From NCBI GenBank assembly GCA_900766265.1, contig CAAFUS010000005.1, positions 124,001 through 188,000 of the forward strand: a stretch of DNA of 64,000 bases, written 5' to 3'. Below are positions 41,374 to 50,692 of this stretch, piece by piece. Below the pieces are notes generated by a model. It was given only the letters and a program-made list of their open reading frames with translations, was not told the origin of the DNA and did no database searches. This DNA comes from Pseudomonadaceae bacterium. GTDB taxonomy: Bacteria > Pseudomonadota > Gammaproteobacteria > Pseudomonadales > Pseudomonadaceae. A program made the position numbers and the translations under genes. The stretch's first letter is position 1; every line of letters starts with the position of its first letter.

Positions 41374-42399
41374 CTAGAAACCGTCGGTGGAAATGAAATC
41401 CACGTCGGTCTTCGGCTCCCCGCGCATCAACATTTCAATGACCTGCTCAAGGGTACGCCCCTCGAACAGAATGGCATGCAAGCCTGCGACAAGCGGCATG
41501 TAGACCTGCAGCTCCTCGGCCTTGCTCTTGAGGACGCGCAGGGTGTTGACGCCCTCGGCGGTCTCGCCCCCCAGCCGCTCGATCGCGTCAGGGAGGCTGA
41601 GGCCCTCCCCGAGCGCGTGGCCGACCTGGAAGTTGCGGCTCTTGGAGGACGTGCAGGTGACGATCAGGTCCCCTACCCCGGCCAGCCCGAGAAAAGTCAT
41701 GGGATTGGCGCCCATGCGCACGGCAAAGCGCGTCATCTCGGCCAGCGCGCGTGTGATCAGCATGCTGCGGGTGTTCTCACCCATGCCGAGCGCCGCTGCC
41801 ATGCCGGCGATGATCGCATAGACGTTCTTCAGCGCGCCGCCCAGCTCCACGCCGAAGCGATCCCGGCTGGCATAGACGCGGAAGGTACGTCCATGCAGCA
41901 CCGCCTGGACCTCGCGGCACAGGGCTTCGTCGTCGCTGGCGACGACCGTGGCGGTCAGCGCGTGCTCAGCCACTTCCCGGGCGAGATTGGGACCGGACAA
42001 CACGCCCACCCGGGCGTCCGGGACCACCTGCTGCAGGATCTGACTCATCAGCAGGAAGCTATCGGCCTCGATGCCTTTGGTGGTACTGACCAGCGCCTTG
42101 CCGGCGAGCTGGACGGCGTAAGGCCCCAGCGCCTGGCGCAGGGCGCTCGAAGGCAGTGCGACGAAGATCAGCGAGCAGTCAGTCAGCGTCTGCTCCAGAT
42201 CCGTGACCGGCTGAACGCCCGGGAGGATGGCGACGCCCTTGAGGTAACGAGGGTTGTGCCGCTCCCGGCGCATCGTCTCTGCCTGCTCGGCGTTGCGCAT
42301 CCACAGCCGCGCGGTATGCCCGTTCTCCGCCAGCAGATTGGCGATGGCGGTGCCGAAGCTTCCGCCGCCAAGCACGGCGATGGGTTGCTGATCTGTCAT
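41374..42399 (-). CDS. gpsA: NAD(P)H-dependent glycerol-3-phosphate dehydrogenase
   Basis: GpsA makes sn-glycerol 3-phosphate for phospholipid synthesis. ATG 42399 (MTDQQPIAVLGGGSFGTAIA) gives 341 residues, the family size. The Rossmann loop is GGGSFGTAIANLL; the catalytic lysine lies in GGALKNVYAIIAGMAAALG; the substrate-binding loop is GLAGVGDLIVTCTS, and the GANPMTFLGLAG motif is typical. It is the first gene of gpsA-DUF4389-sixA and is divergent from fabA, a fitting neighbour for lipid synthesis. A perfect TATAAT lies 42 bp upstream. Confidence 0.95.
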   Translation of the reverse strand: MTDQQPIAVLGGGSFGTAIANLLAENGHTARLWMRNAEQAETMRRERHNPRYLKGVAILPGVQPVTDLEQTLTDCSLIFVALPSSALRQALGPYAVQLAGKALVSTTKGIEADSFLLMSQILQQVVPDARVGVLSGPNLAREVAEHALTATVVASDDEALCREVQAVLHGRTFRVYASRDRFGVELGGALKNVYAIIAGMAAALGMGENTRSMLITRALAEMTRFAVRMGANPMTFLGLAGVGDLIVTCTSSKSRNFQVGHALGEGLSLPDAIERLGGETAEGVNTLRVLKSKAEELQVYMPLVAGLHAILFEGRTLEQVIEMLMRGEPKTDVDFISTDGF

Positions 42400-42763
42400 G
42401 GGGGTTCCGTTGTGAGCCATGCGTGATGGCAGTGCCGCCCATTATACGTTGCCCATTCACGACCACCAGACGGGGCGAGACGCGGGTGCGCAGGCCGGTC
42501 CGACGCGGCGTCGCGGCACGGGCATGCCCGCACCGAATCCTTCCTCATAAACGCCCAAGGCTTCGCCCGGCGACCACTAGTGTTAAAGTAGCAGCCCATT
42601 TGAGCCTCGTGCAGTACCTGGAAGGGGTGCGCGAGCGCCATAACGGTAGAGGATCGGCGCTGTGACTTTCAGCGCCAGGCCGCAGTCTATGACTAGTCTT
42701 GAGTCAGGCCACTGGCCAGACGAAGCAGCAAGCCTCCATCAAGAGGACCATTGAGGAATACGC
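42400..42763. other. 364-bp divergent promoter region of gpsA and fabA
   Basis: No credible gene is present. It holds a leftward -10 for gpsA at 42441-42446. The fabA promoter is not clear: TATGACTAGT near 42688 and TTAAAG near 42582 are AT-rich candidates. I looked for the palindromes bound by FabR- or DesT-type regulators and did not find a convincing one. Confidence 0.45.
42441..42446 (-). promoter_or_regulatory. gpsA: -10 box of gpsA
   Basis: TATAAT on the minus strand, a perfect -10 hexamer, places the transcript start about 35 bases before the gpsA ATG. The -35 is weak. Confidence 0.55.
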
Positions 42764-43279
42764 ATGACCAAACAACACGCATTTACCCGGGAAGAACTGC
42801 TGCGCTGCAGCCGCGGTGAGCTGTTCGGGCCCGGAAATGCACAGCTGCCGTCGCCGAACATGCTCATGGTCGACCGCATCGTTCACATCAGCGAAGTCGG
42901 CGGCAAGTTCGGCAAGGGCGAACTGGTCGCTGAACTCGATATCAACCCGGACCTCTGGTTCTTCGCCTGCCATTTCGAAGGCGACCCGGTGATGCCGGGC
43001 TGCCTCGGGCTCGATGCCATGTGGCAGCTGGTAGGCTTCTACCTCGGCTGGCAGGGCAACCCTGGCCGCGGCCGTGCGCTGGGCTCGGGTGAAGTGAAAT
43101 TCTTCGGCCAGGTCCTTCCGACCGCCAAGAAGGTCACCTACAACATTCATATCAAGCGCACCATCAACCGCTCGCTGATCCTCGGCATCGCCGATGGCAC
43201 CGTCAGCGTCGATGGCCGCGAGATCTACAGTGCCGAAGGTTTGCGTGTCGGCCTGTTCACCTCTACCGACAGTTTCTGA
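42764..43279 (+). CDS. fabA: 3-hydroxydecanoyl-ACP dehydratase/isomerase FabA
   Basis: FabA dehydrates hydroxydecanoyl-ACP and isomerises the double bond, starting unsaturated fatty acid synthesis. The 171-residue protein has the standard length. Catalytic His70 and Asp84 are present in FACHFEGDPVMPGCLGLDAMW. The start is preceded by GAGGAATACGC. fabB follows after an 11-bp gap, which is the usual fabAB operon of Pseudomonas. Expression is expected to respond to unsaturated fatty acid demand, but no operator was identified here. Confidence 0.97.
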   Translation: MTKQHAFTREELLRCSRGELFGPGNAQLPSPNMLMVDRIVHISEVGGKFGKGELVAELDINPDLWFFACHFEGDPVMPGCLGLDAMWQLVGFYLGWQGNPGRGRALGSGEVKFFGQVLPTAKKVTYNIHIKRTINRSLILGIADGTVSVDGREIYSAEGLRVGLFTSTDSF

Positions 43280-43290
43280 AGGACTTCCGC

Positions 43291-44508
43291 ATGCGCCGCG
43301 TCGTGATCACCGGTCTGGGTATCGTTTCCTGCCTGGGCAATGATAAAGACACCGTCTCCGCCAACCTGCGCGCCAGCCGCCCCGGTATTCGCTTCAACCA
43401 GGAATACGCCGACATGGGCCTGCGCAGCCAGGTTTCGGGCTCGGTCAACCTCAACCTCGAAGAACTCATCGACCGCAAGGTCCTGCGCTTCATGGGCGAT
43501 GCGGCGGCCTATGCCTACCTGGCCATGGAACAGGCCGTCCAGGACGCGGGCTTCACCGCCGACGAGATCTCCAATCCGCGCTTCGGCCTGATCGCAGGCT
43601 CCGGCGGTGCGTCGACCATCAACCAGATGGAAGCCATCGACATCCTGCGTGACAAGGGCGTCAAGCGCATCGGCCCGTACCGCGTCCCGCGCACCATGAG
43701 CAGCACCGTGTCGGCCTGTCTGGCCACGCCGTTCCGCATCAAGGGCATCAACTATTCCATCGCCTCGGCCTGCGCCACCAGCGCGCACTGCATCGGCCAT
43801 GCGATGGAACAGATCCAGATGGGCAAGCAGGACGTGGTCTTTGCCGGCGGCGGTGAAGAGGAGCACTGGAGCCAGAGCTGCTTGTTCGACGCCATGGGCG
43901 CCCTCTCCAGCCAGTACAACGAAACGCCGGAAAAGGCCTCGCGCGCCTACGATGCCAAGCGTGACGGCTTCGTCATCGCCGGTGGCGGCGGCATGGTGGT
44001 GGTCGAGGAGCTGGAGCACGCGCTCAAGCGTGGCGCCAAGATCTACGCCGAGATCGTCGGATACGGCGCGACCTCCGACGGTTACGACATGGTTGCCCCG
44101 AGCGGCGAAGGCGCGCTGCGCTGCATGCAGCAGGCGATGGCCACCGTCGAGGGTCCGATCGACTACCTCAACACCCACGGTACCTCCACCCCGGTGGGCG
44201 ACGTGGCCGAAGCCAAGGCCGTACGCAACATGTTCGGCGACAATATCCCGGCCATCAGCTCCACCAAGAGCCTGTCGGGCCACTCGCTGGGGGCTGCTGG
44301 CGTCCATGAAGCGATCTATTCGATGCTGATGATGGAAGGCAATTTCATCGCCGGTTCGGCCAACATCGACGAGCTGGACGCGGAGGTCGCCGACCTGCCG
44401 ATCGTTCGCGAGACCCGCGAAAACGCCAAGATCGATACCGTGATGAGCAACAGCTTCGGTTTTGGCGGCACCAACGCCACGCTGGTACTCAAGCGCTTCA
44501 AAGGCTAA
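43291..44508 (+). CDS. fabB: Beta-ketoacyl-ACP synthase I FabB
   Basis: FabB elongates acyl-ACP and is essential for the unsaturated branch. The 405-residue protein is full length. The active-site Cys161 is in SIASACATSAHCIG, the two histidines in NTHGTSTPVGD and KSLSGHSLGAAG, and the Gly-rich end in NSFGFGGTNATLVLKRF. The sequence ISSTKSLSGH and the order with fabA identify FabB rather than FabF. The operon ends with a strong bidirectional terminator 12 bp downstream. Confidence 0.97.
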   Translation: MRRVVITGLGIVSCLGNDKDTVSANLRASRPGIRFNQEYADMGLRSQVSGSVNLNLEELIDRKVLRFMGDAAAYAYLAMEQAVQDAGFTADEISNPRFGLIAGSGGASTINQMEAIDILRDKGVKRIGPYRVPRTMSSTVSACLATPFRIKGINYSIASACATSAHCIGHAMEQIQMGKQDVVFAGGGEEEHWSQSCLFDAMGALSSQYNETPEKASRAYDAKRDGFVIAGGGGMVVVEELEHALKRGAKIYAEIVGYGATSDGYDMVAPSGEGALRCMQQAMATVEGPIDYLNTHGTSTPVGDVAEAKAVRNMFGDNIPAISSTKSLSGHSLGAAGVHEAIYSMLMMEGNFIAGSANIDELDAEVADLPIVRETRENAKIDTVMSNSFGFGGTNATLVLKRFKG

Positions 44509-44520
44509 ATCACTGACGCG

Positions 44521-44560
44521 GAAACGAAAACGGCGCCCCTGGGGGCGCCGTTTTCGTTTC
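44521..44560. terminator. Terminator of fabAB
   Basis: GAAACGAAAACGGCGCCCC pairs perfectly with GGGGCGCCGTTTTCGTTTC around a two-base TG gap; the effective loop is slightly larger. It contains T runs on both strands and also faces the sstT stop at 44601. Confidence 0.95.
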
Positions 44561-44600
44561 CGCCGTTTACAGCCTGGGCAAGAACCCAGGGTCGTTACTC

Positions 44601-45857
44601 TCAGACGCGACCGGGCCCGGGCCCCTCCTGCGCTGCCGCATCGTAGTCACCGTGGGCAATGCAGGATGCCGCGGTGAACAGTACGTCGGTCGAGGAGTTG
44701 AGCGCTGTCTCGGCCGAATCCTGAACGATGCCGATGATGAAACCGACCGCCACTACCTGCATTGCAAGCTCGTTGGAAATGCCGAACAGGCTGCAGGCCA
44801 ATGGAATCAGCAGCAGCGAGCCGCCGGCCACACCTGAGGCGCCGCAAGCACAGACCGCAGCCACCAGGCTCAGCAGCAACGCGGAAGGAATATCGACCGT
44901 CACGCCCAGGGTATGCACCGCTGCCAGGGTCAGCACGGTAATGGTGATCGCCGCGCCCGCCATGTTGATGGTCGCACCCAGCGGAATGGAGACAGAATAC
45001 GTGTCCTCATGCAGGCCAAGACGCTGACACAGCTGCAGGTTCACTGGAATATTCGCCGCCGAACTGCGGGTGAAGAACGCCGTCAGACCACTTTCACGCA
45101 GGCAGGTGAACACCAGCGGATAGGGATTGCGGCGGATCTTCCAGAAGACGATCAGCGGGTTCATCACCAGAGCGACGAACAGCATGCAGCCGACCAGTAC
45201 CATCAGAAGGTGCAGGTAACCCAGCAACGCATCGAAGCCGGATGTGGCCAACGCGCCGGCGACCAGGCCGAACACCCCCAGCGGCGCGAAGCGAATCACC
45301 ACCTTGACGATCAGCGACACACCGGCGGACAGGTCGCCGATCAGCGCTCGGCTGCTTTCGCTGGCGTGGCGGAAGGCGAAGCCGAGCCCGATCGCCCAGG
45401 CCAGGATGCCGATGAAGTTAGCATTGAGCAGGGCCCGCACCGGATTGTCGGCGACGCTGAAGAGCAGCGTGCGCAGAACGGCGGAAATACCTTCCGGCGG
45501 CGCCACGTCAGTGGCCTGGCTGACCAGCACCAGGCTTGACGGGAAGGCGAAGCTCGCGAGCACCGCGACGAGCGCGGCGCTCAATGTACCCAGCGCATAG
45601 AGCAGCATGATCGGCTTGATGTGAGTCGGCTGGCCACGCTTGTGATTGGCCAGCGAAGACATCACCAACACGAACACCAGGATGGGCGCCACCGCTTTCA
45701 ATGCCGCGACGAAGAGATCGCCGACCAGGCTTGCGGATGTCGCCAGGCCCGGCGCAATCAGCGCCAACAGGCAACCGGCGACCAGGCCGACGAGAATCTG
45801 GCCCACCAGACTGGTTCGGGTAATGGCGCGAAGTATGGGGTTTGTCGCTTCAGACAT
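44601..45857 (-). CDS. sstT: Serine/threonine:Na+ symporter SstT
   Basis: SstT takes up serine and threonine with sodium through the inner membrane. The 418-residue protein is of the dicarboxylate/amino acid:cation family with about eight helices and two re-entrant loops. The substrate-binding loop FTRSSAANIPVNLQLCQRLG, the GATINMAGAAITITVL motif (sodium site) and the C-terminal AVCACGASGVAGGSLLLIP match SstT. ATG 45857 gives MSEATNPILRAITRTSLVG. It converges on fabB across the terminator. Confidence 0.93.
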   Translation of the reverse strand: MSEATNPILRAITRTSLVGQILVGLVAGCLLALIAPGLATSASLVGDLFVAALKAVAPILVFVLVMSSLANHKRGQPTHIKPIMLLYALGTLSAALVAVLASFAFPSSLVLVSQATDVAPPEGISAVLRTLLFSVADNPVRALLNANFIGILAWAIGLGFAFRHASESSRALIGDLSAGVSLIVKVVIRFAPLGVFGLVAGALATSGFDALLGYLHLLMVLVGCMLFVALVMNPLIVFWKIRRNPYPLVFTCLRESGLTAFFTRSSAANIPVNLQLCQRLGLHEDTYSVSIPLGATINMAGAAITITVLTLAAVHTLGVTVDIPSALLLSLVAAVCACGASGVAGGSLLLIPLACSLFGISNELAMQVVAVGFIIGIVQDSAETALNSSTDVLFTAASCIAHGDYDAAAQEGPGPGRV

Positions 45858-45980
45858 TGGCGTGCATCCCTCTGTGACTGGCAGACAGGCCCCTCCTGCT
45901 CTGCCAAAAAACGGCGGATACTACGCTGCCGAGGCCCCAAAGCCCAGCCTGCCGCTGCGCCAAATGACGCGAGCCAATGA

Positions 45981-46005
45981 AAACGCCCCGCAAGGCGGGG
46001 CGTTT
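45981..46005 (-). terminator. Intrinsic terminator of the catalase gene
   Basis: On the minus strand the stem AACGCCCCGC/GCGGGGCGTT with a 3-base loop is followed by TTTTC. It lies 18 bp after the catalase stop. Confidence 0.85.
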
Positions 46006-46022
46006 GGAGTACGACCGAGGAG

Positions 46023-47555
46023 TCAGGTCCGGTCCTGCCCAGGTGCCGGCTTGCCCTCCAGCGGCGGCAGCATCAGGGCTTTCTCGAGATCGATGCCGGC
46101 TCCCTCGGCGACCCGACGACCGTAATCCTCGTCGCAGTGCCAGAAATGCCAGACCATCCGTAGCTGGATGTTTTCAGGGCACTCTTTCATGTCGGCCACC
46201 AGGTTGGCGATCAAGTCGTCGCGTTCCCAATCCTCGAAGGTCCGGTAGCGCTCGCCCGCCTGGGTGTAATCGGCAGCGGTCTTGACCGTCTGATAGCGCC
46301 CCACATTGCCTTCGATCCATGGCGTGTGCTCGGTGCCGGGGTATGGTGACTCCTTCAACCCGCCCTGCGAGCTCGGCTCGTAGTTCACGTGGGGATTCTC
46401 ACCCCCGGTATCCACATAGAACGCCATCTGCCCGTCACGCTGGTTGGTCGCTACCGCGCGCTTGGGTGCGTTGATCGGCAGCTGCAGGTAGTTGGGACCG
46501 ACGCGGTAGCGCTGCGTATCGGAATAGGACAGCGTACGACCCTGCAGCATCTTGTCGTCGGAGAAGTCGATGCCGTCCACCAGTACACCGGTGCCGAAGG
46601 CGGCCTGTTCCGTCTCGGCGAAGACATTCGAAGGGTTGCGATCGAGCACTAGGCGACCGACCGGTAGCAGCGGGAACTTGTCTTCGGGCCAGCGCTTGGT
46701 GTCGTCCAGCGGATCGAAGTCGAGTTCGGGGTGTTCGCCGTCGGCCATGATCTGGACACACATCTCCCATTCGGGGTATTCGCCCCGCTCGATGGCGTCG
46801 TACAGGTCGCGCGTGGCGTGGCCGACGTCGTGCTTCTGGATCTCCGCCGCCTGCTCGCTGGTCAGGTTCTTGACTCCGAGCTTGGGCTCGAAGGAGAACT
46901 TGCACAGCACGGCCCCGCCCTTGGCATTGACCAGCTTGTAGGTGTTCACGCTGGAGCCTTCCATGTGCCGATAGTCGGCCGGTATACCCCAGGGGCTCTT
47001 CACCCAGGTCACCATGTGCAGCGACTCGGGGTGGTGCTGAATGAAATCGTAGAAGCGCCAGGGCTCCTGGCGATTGCTCAGCGGGTCGGGCTTGAACGCG
47101 TGGATCATGTCGGGGAATTTGATCGCATCGCGAATGAAGAAGATCTTCAGATTGTTGCCCACCAGGTCCCAGTTGCCTTCGACGGTATAGAACTTGATCG
47201 CAAACCCCCTCGGATCGCGGGCCGTCTCGGGGGACTCCTTGGCACCGATGACGGTGGAAAAGCGCAGGAAGACAGGCGTCTTGCTACCCGCCTCGGTCAG
47301 TACCTTGGCACGGGTATAGGTGGTGGCCGGCTCGTCGCCGATCTTGCCGTAGGCCTCGAAATAGCCGTGGGCGGCGGTCCCGCGTGCATGCACGACACGT
47401 TCGGGGATGCGTTCGCGGTCGAAATGGGTGATTTTTTCCAGAAACTGGTAGTTTTCCAGCGTGGCGGGACCGCGCTCGCCGACGCTACGCAGGCTTTGGT
47501 TATTGTGAACGGGATGTCCCTGACGGTTGGTGAGGGACTTGTTGTCTTCGGTCAT
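46023..47555 (-). CDS. Monofunctional heme catalase (clade 3 type)
   Basis: It decomposes hydrogen peroxide. ATG 47555 (MTEDNKSLTNRQGHPVHNN) gives 510 residues. The distal site is in FDRERIPERVVHARGTAAHGYFE (catalytic His in VVHARG; Asn in DLVGNNLKIFFIRDAIKFPD), and the proximal tyrosine lies in RTLSYSDTQRYRVGPNY. The N-terminus has no signal peptide, so it is cytoplasmic, unlike some KatB enzymes. It is distinct from the Pseudomonas KatA/KatB N-termini that I remember, so I give no symbol. It begins divergently from ynfA; I saw no clear OxyR site in the 212-bp gap. Confidence 0.94.
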   Translation of the reverse strand: MTEDNKSLTNRQGHPVHNNQSLRSVGERGPATLENYQFLEKITHFDRERIPERVVHARGTAAHGYFEAYGKIGDEPATTYTRAKVLTEAGSKTPVFLRFSTVIGAKESPETARDPRGFAIKFYTVEGNWDLVGNNLKIFFIRDAIKFPDMIHAFKPDPLSNRQEPWRFYDFIQHHPESLHMVTWVKSPWGIPADYRHMEGSSVNTYKLVNAKGGAVLCKFSFEPKLGVKNLTSEQAAEIQKHDVGHATRDLYDAIERGEYPEWEMCVQIMADGEHPELDFDPLDDTKRWPEDKFPLLPVGRLVLDRNPSNVFAETEQAAFGTGVLVDGIDFSDDKMLQGRTLSYSDTQRYRVGPNYLQLPINAPKRAVATNQRDGQMAFYVDTGGENPHVNYEPSSQGGLKESPYPGTEHTPWIEGNVGRYQTVKTAADYTQAGERYRTFEDWERDDLIANLVADMKECPENIQLRMVWHFWHCDEDYGRRVAEGAGIDLEKALMLPPLEGKPAPGQDRT

Positions 47556-47767
47556 GAGACGGCTCCAGGCTATCGGGGATCCACTGGCTATGGACAGTTT
47601 TCGAGATCCCATAACCGCAAGGGTTCTGACTCTCCGACGAACGCCGCTTCCGCCCCGCTCGCCTGGCCGGCATGCCAGCTCTGGAATGAACGCACCACCT
47701 GGCCGAAGCGCCGGACCTCGGCACGCCTATCCACGCCCCATGCAATGCTCGAAGGAATCACCGCCCG

Positions 47768-48097
47768 ATGATCAAGACTTTCGCACTGTTCGGCCTCACC
47801 GCCATTGCCGAAATAGTGGGCTGCTACCTGCCTTATCTGTGGCTCAAGCACGGCAAGAGCGCCTGGCTGCTAGTCCCGGCCGCTCTGGCCCTGGCGCTCT
47901 TCGCCTGGTTGCTGACCCTGCATCCGACCGAGGGCGCGGGACGCGTCTATGCGGCGTATGGCGGGGTTTACGTCGGCACCGCGCTGCTCTGGCTGTGGCT
48001 GGTCGACGGCATTCGGCCCAGCGGCTGGGACGTGCTGGGAAGCCTGGTCGCGATCGCGGGCATGCTGATCATCATGTTCGCGCCGCGCGCCGGCTGA
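47768..48097 (+). CDS. ynfA: YnfA/UPF0060 family membrane protein
   Basis: This 109-residue protein has four transmembrane helices, in the small-multidrug-resistance fold. The conserved N-terminus reads FALFGLTAIAEIVGCYLPYLWL with the key Glu and Cys-Tyr, followed by RVYAAYGGVYVGTALLWLW and WLVDGIRPSGWDVLGSLVAIAGMLIIMF. YnfA has been linked to export of lipophilic cations; here the assignment is by family only. It stands alone on the plus strand. Confidence 0.9.
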   Translation: MIKTFALFGLTAIAEIVGCYLPYLWLKHGKSAWLLVPAALALALFAWLLTLHPTEGAGRVYAAYGGVYVGTALLWLWLVDGIRPSGWDVLGSLVAIAGMLIIMFAPRAG

Positions 48098-48175
48098 TCA
48101 GCCCGATGGAGGCGCGCGCGTCACAGGCAGTAACGCACGGGCAAACCAAAGCAGCCGGGGCCATCGTGGCGTTGT

Positions 48176-48697
48176 CTAGCGGCCGCCCTGGTGTCGGACG
48201 CGACGGGGGCGAGGCGCGAAGGCGGCGGCGAACAGCAACACCAGGAGCTCCGCCAGCCAGGCCAGCAGCAGCCCGCAACAGAGCGCCCAGGCGATGGCAT
48301 CAGGCGAGAGCAGCACCTGGTAGCGGTAGCCGTTGTAGGTTTCCTCGAGCAAGGCCCGGTCGGCACCGGTGAGCAGGTGCCAGGCCTTCGCATACCAGGG
48401 CGACTGCATCGCCTGCCATTCCCGGTCCAGCAGGGCCTTGCGCTGCAGCAGGGTATTCAGGCTGCGGGCGTCACTGCGAAATACCGGATCCTCACTGTCG
48501 GCATAATGCGCGACGAGGGCGTTCAGATCACCTGCGAAAAAGCGCCGCGCGGTGTCCTGGAATCCTTCGAGACTGTGTGCCGCTTCGATCCGGTGGGACT
48601 CGACACGCTTGCCGTAGTCGGCCATGAACCCGGGCACCTGCACCCCGACCAGCAGTCCGAGACCGAACAGCATCAGCCGCAGGTAGCTTCTCAGCAT
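48176..48697 (-). CDS. DUF2937 membrane protein
   Basis: From ATG 48697 (MLRSYLRLMLFGLGLLVGVQ) this 173-residue protein has an N-terminal helix, a charged middle region with a conserved AAHSLEGFQDTARRFFAGDL, and a C-terminal helix (AWALCCGLLLAWLAELLVLL). That is the DUF2937 pattern. Function unknown; one may guess an inner-membrane location. Its start overlaps the end of the glutamine amidotransferase gene by 7 bases, so the two are cotranscribed. Confidence 0.84.
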   Translation of the reverse strand: MLRSYLRLMLFGLGLLVGVQVPGFMADYGKRVESHRIEAAHSLEGFQDTARRFFAGDLNALVAHYADSEDPVFRSDARSLNTLLQRKALLDREWQAMQSPWYAKAWHLLTGADRALLEETYNGYRYQVLLSPDAIAWALCCGLLLAWLAELLVLLFAAAFAPRPRRVRHQGGR

Positions 48698-49473
48698 GCC
48701 GTGACCTGCCCCCGGGCGACGCATTCACCCCCGCGCCATAGTGACCAGTCGCCGGGCTGGTGAAGGGTCCAGCGTTCGTTTTCGGTCAAGGGTTCGGTGG
48801 CCAGTACCGTGACCACGTCGTTGGGCGTGGTCTCGGCATGGAAATCCACGGTCAGCTCGGCATCACGCAGCTGGGCCGGCCCGAAGGGCGAGCGCCGGGT
48901 GATTTCCGCCAGCTTGGTGCTGCAGAAGCTGAACAGCCATTCCCCGTTGCTCAACAGGCAATTGAACACGCCCCGACTGCGGTATTCGGAACAGGCCTCG
49001 ATCAGCGTTTCGAGCAGCGCATGGCCTTCGACCGGCTCGGGAAAGCGGCTGCGGATGCGGTTGAGCAGATCGCAGAAGGCCGCCTCGCTGTCGGTTTCGC
49101 CCACCGGACGGTAGAAGCCGCGGGCCGGGTGGAACTCGGCAAGCTGACCGTTGTGCGCGAAACACCAGTGTTGCCCCCAGAGTTCACGGACGAAGGGGTG
49201 GGTGTTGACCAGGCAGACCTTGCCGACGTTGGCCTGCCGAATGTGGCCGATGACCACTTCGCTCTTGATCAGGTAGTGCTGGACCATCTTGGCGACTTCG
49301 GATTCGCAGCTCGCCACCGGGTCCTGGAATAAGCGCAGGCCGCGCCCCTCGTAGAAGGCTATGCCCCAGCCATCCTTGTGCGGGCCGGTCTTGCCGCCGC
49401 GCTGCATCAGGCCGGTAAAGCTGAACACGATATCGGTGGGAACGTTCGCGCTCATGCCGAGCAATTCACACAT
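48691..49473 (-). CDS. Class II glutamine amidotransferase (YafJ type)
   Basis: This 260-residue cytoplasmic protein has the N-terminal nucleophile Cys2 (MCELLGMSANVPTDIVFSF). The Ntn-hydrolase core continues with GPHKDGWGIAFYEGRGLRLF, IRQANVGKVCLVNTHPF, and CFAHNGQLAEF. It releases ammonia from glutamine; the acceptor domain is absent, so either it acts alone or with an unknown synthase. This is the YafJ/DUG3-like group. It is in an operon with the DUF2937 gene downstream; no link between them is known. Confidence 0.9.
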   Translation of the reverse strand: MCELLGMSANVPTDIVFSFTGLMQRGGKTGPHKDGWGIAFYEGRGLRLFQDPVASCESEVAKMVQHYLIKSEVVIGHIRQANVGKVCLVNTHPFVRELWGQHWCFAHNGQLAEFHPARGFYRPVGETDSEAAFCDLLNRIRSRFPEPVEGHALLETLIEACSEYRSRGVFNCLLSNGEWLFSFCSTKLAEITRRSPFGPAQLRDAELTVDFHAETTPNDVVTVLATEPLTENERWTLHQPGDWSLWRGGECVARGQVTAC

Positions 49474-49515
49474 GCCTTGCCTCCGCTGTAAGAGCTGAAT
49501 CTTGCTGCCCGATGC

Positions 49516-49989
49516 CTACAGGCGCGGTTCGGCGCGCACGGAACGACCGCCCGGCCTTCTCCTGCCGTCGTCCCATTCATCGTCTTCCATTCGTTCGCGC
49601 AAGGTGCGTGTATCGCCCTGCTCCCCGACGGCGTCGCCGCGGCGCTGTCTGAGCCAGCGCTCGAGCGGCCAGCGGAGGGCGACCAACGCCAGGTAGAGCC
49701 CGAAAGCGATCAGGCCGTAGAGCGCGAGATCGGCGACGGCACGCCAGGCGTTGTTACCGATCTTGAACAGCACGTCCAGCGCCGTGATAGCGATTGCCGG
49801 CGCGAACAGCTCGCGCGCGGGATCGACGATAGTCGGCGTGAACAGCAACACCGCCACCGCCAGGCGCAGCGGTTCGCGCAGCCAGCGCCACAACGGGCGG
49901 GTCATGCGGAACCAGACCAGAAGAAGTCCCAGGGCGCCGACACCATAAAGGGCCCAGGCCAGCAGGTATTCGTTTTGTGCAATCAGCAT
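49516..49989 (-). CDS. Hypothetical inner-membrane protein
   Basis: This 157-residue protein has four hydrophobic segments (about 8-26, 40-56, 64-80 and 88-108) followed by a strongly charged cytoplasmic tail (ERWLRQRRGDAVGEQGDTRT, then acidic and Arg-rich residues). I do not recognise a family beyond similar hypothetical Pseudomonas proteins. It begins at ATG 49989 and lies 42 bp upstream of the amidotransferase, so it may lead that operon. It is divergent from the universal stress protein gene. Confidence 0.75.
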   Translation of the reverse strand: MLIAQNEYLLAWALYGVGALGLLLVWFRMTRPLWRWLREPLRLAVAVLLFTPTIVDPARELFAPAIAITALDVLFKIGNNAWRAVADLALYGLIAFGLYLALVALRWPLERWLRQRRGDAVGEQGDTRTLRERMEDDEWDDGRRRPGGRSVRAEPRL

Positions 49990-50247
49990 GTAGGACTCTC
50001 AACTACCGAAGCGGAGCAATGCTCGACGCGACCGGATCGCGCTGCGCGCCACCTGCAGGCCACTCGAAACGCGATGATAACAGGCCTGCCGCACGACCTG
50101 CGCGAGCGTGCCGAAAACCGCCCGGACAAGGTCGCCAACGTCCCGCCAGGAAATACCAAGACAGAAAAGGATTCACGGACCGGGCGCCTAAAACGACTGC
50201 CGCAATGCCATACTGGATGCAACTGTCATCTCAGGAGGAGCGCCATC

Positions 50248-50685
50248 ATGACGTACAAGTATCTTCTGGTCGCAACCGATTTGAACGACGAATGCCATCC
50301 GGTCGTCGCCCGGGCCCAGGACCTGGCGACTGCCAGCGGCGCCCGGCTCGCGCTGGTGCATGTGATCGAGCCGATGGCCATGGCGTTCGGCGGCGATGTC
50401 CCCATGGACCTGTCGATGCTGCAACAGCAGCAGTTCGACCAGGCCCGCGAGCGGCTCGACGGCTTCGCCAGTCACTACCCGAGCCTGAGTCCGGAGCAGC
50501 GCTTCCTGGCCTATGGCCAGCCCCGCCAGGAAATCCATCGACTGGTCAAGGAACAGGGCTGCGACCTTGTCGTGGTAGGTAGCCATGGCCGCCACGGACT
50601 GGCGCTGCTGCTCGGCTCCACCGCAAACGACATTCTCCACGGCGCGCCCTGCGACGTGCTGGCGGTGCGCCTCAATCGCGAATGA
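50248..50685 (+). CDS. Universal stress protein (UspA family)
   Basis: This 145-residue single-domain Usp starts at ATG 50248 after the strong ribosome site AGGAGGAG. The N-terminal strand MTYKYLLVATDLNDE and the ATP loop VVVGSHGRHGLALLLGSTAN (G-2x-G-9x-GS pattern intact) classify it as an ATP-binding-type Usp, more canonical than the copy at 7841. In Pseudomonas such genes are often induced under oxygen limitation, but I see no Anr box here. A frame open upstream is not supported by similarity. It ends at a hairpin facing the convergent hypothetical gene. Confidence 0.9.
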   Translation: MTYKYLLVATDLNDECHPVVARAQDLATASGARLALVHVIEPMAMAFGGDVPMDLSMLQQQQFDQARERLDGFASHYPSLSPEQRFLAYGQPRQEIHRLVKEQGCDLVVVGSHGRHGLALLLGSTANDILHGAPCDVLAVRLNRE

Positions 50686-50692
50686 CCACTCA

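Noticed and set aside
42400..42763. Operator for an unsaturated-fatty-acid regulator (FabR/DesT type) before fabA
   Set aside because: I found no palindrome resembling the published consensus; only generic AT-rich promoter candidates.
47556..47767. OxyR site between catalase and ynfA
   Set aside because: Two GGCTAT direct repeats near 47569 and 47587 are 18 bp apart, which does not fit the ATAG-N7-CTAT tetramer spacing.
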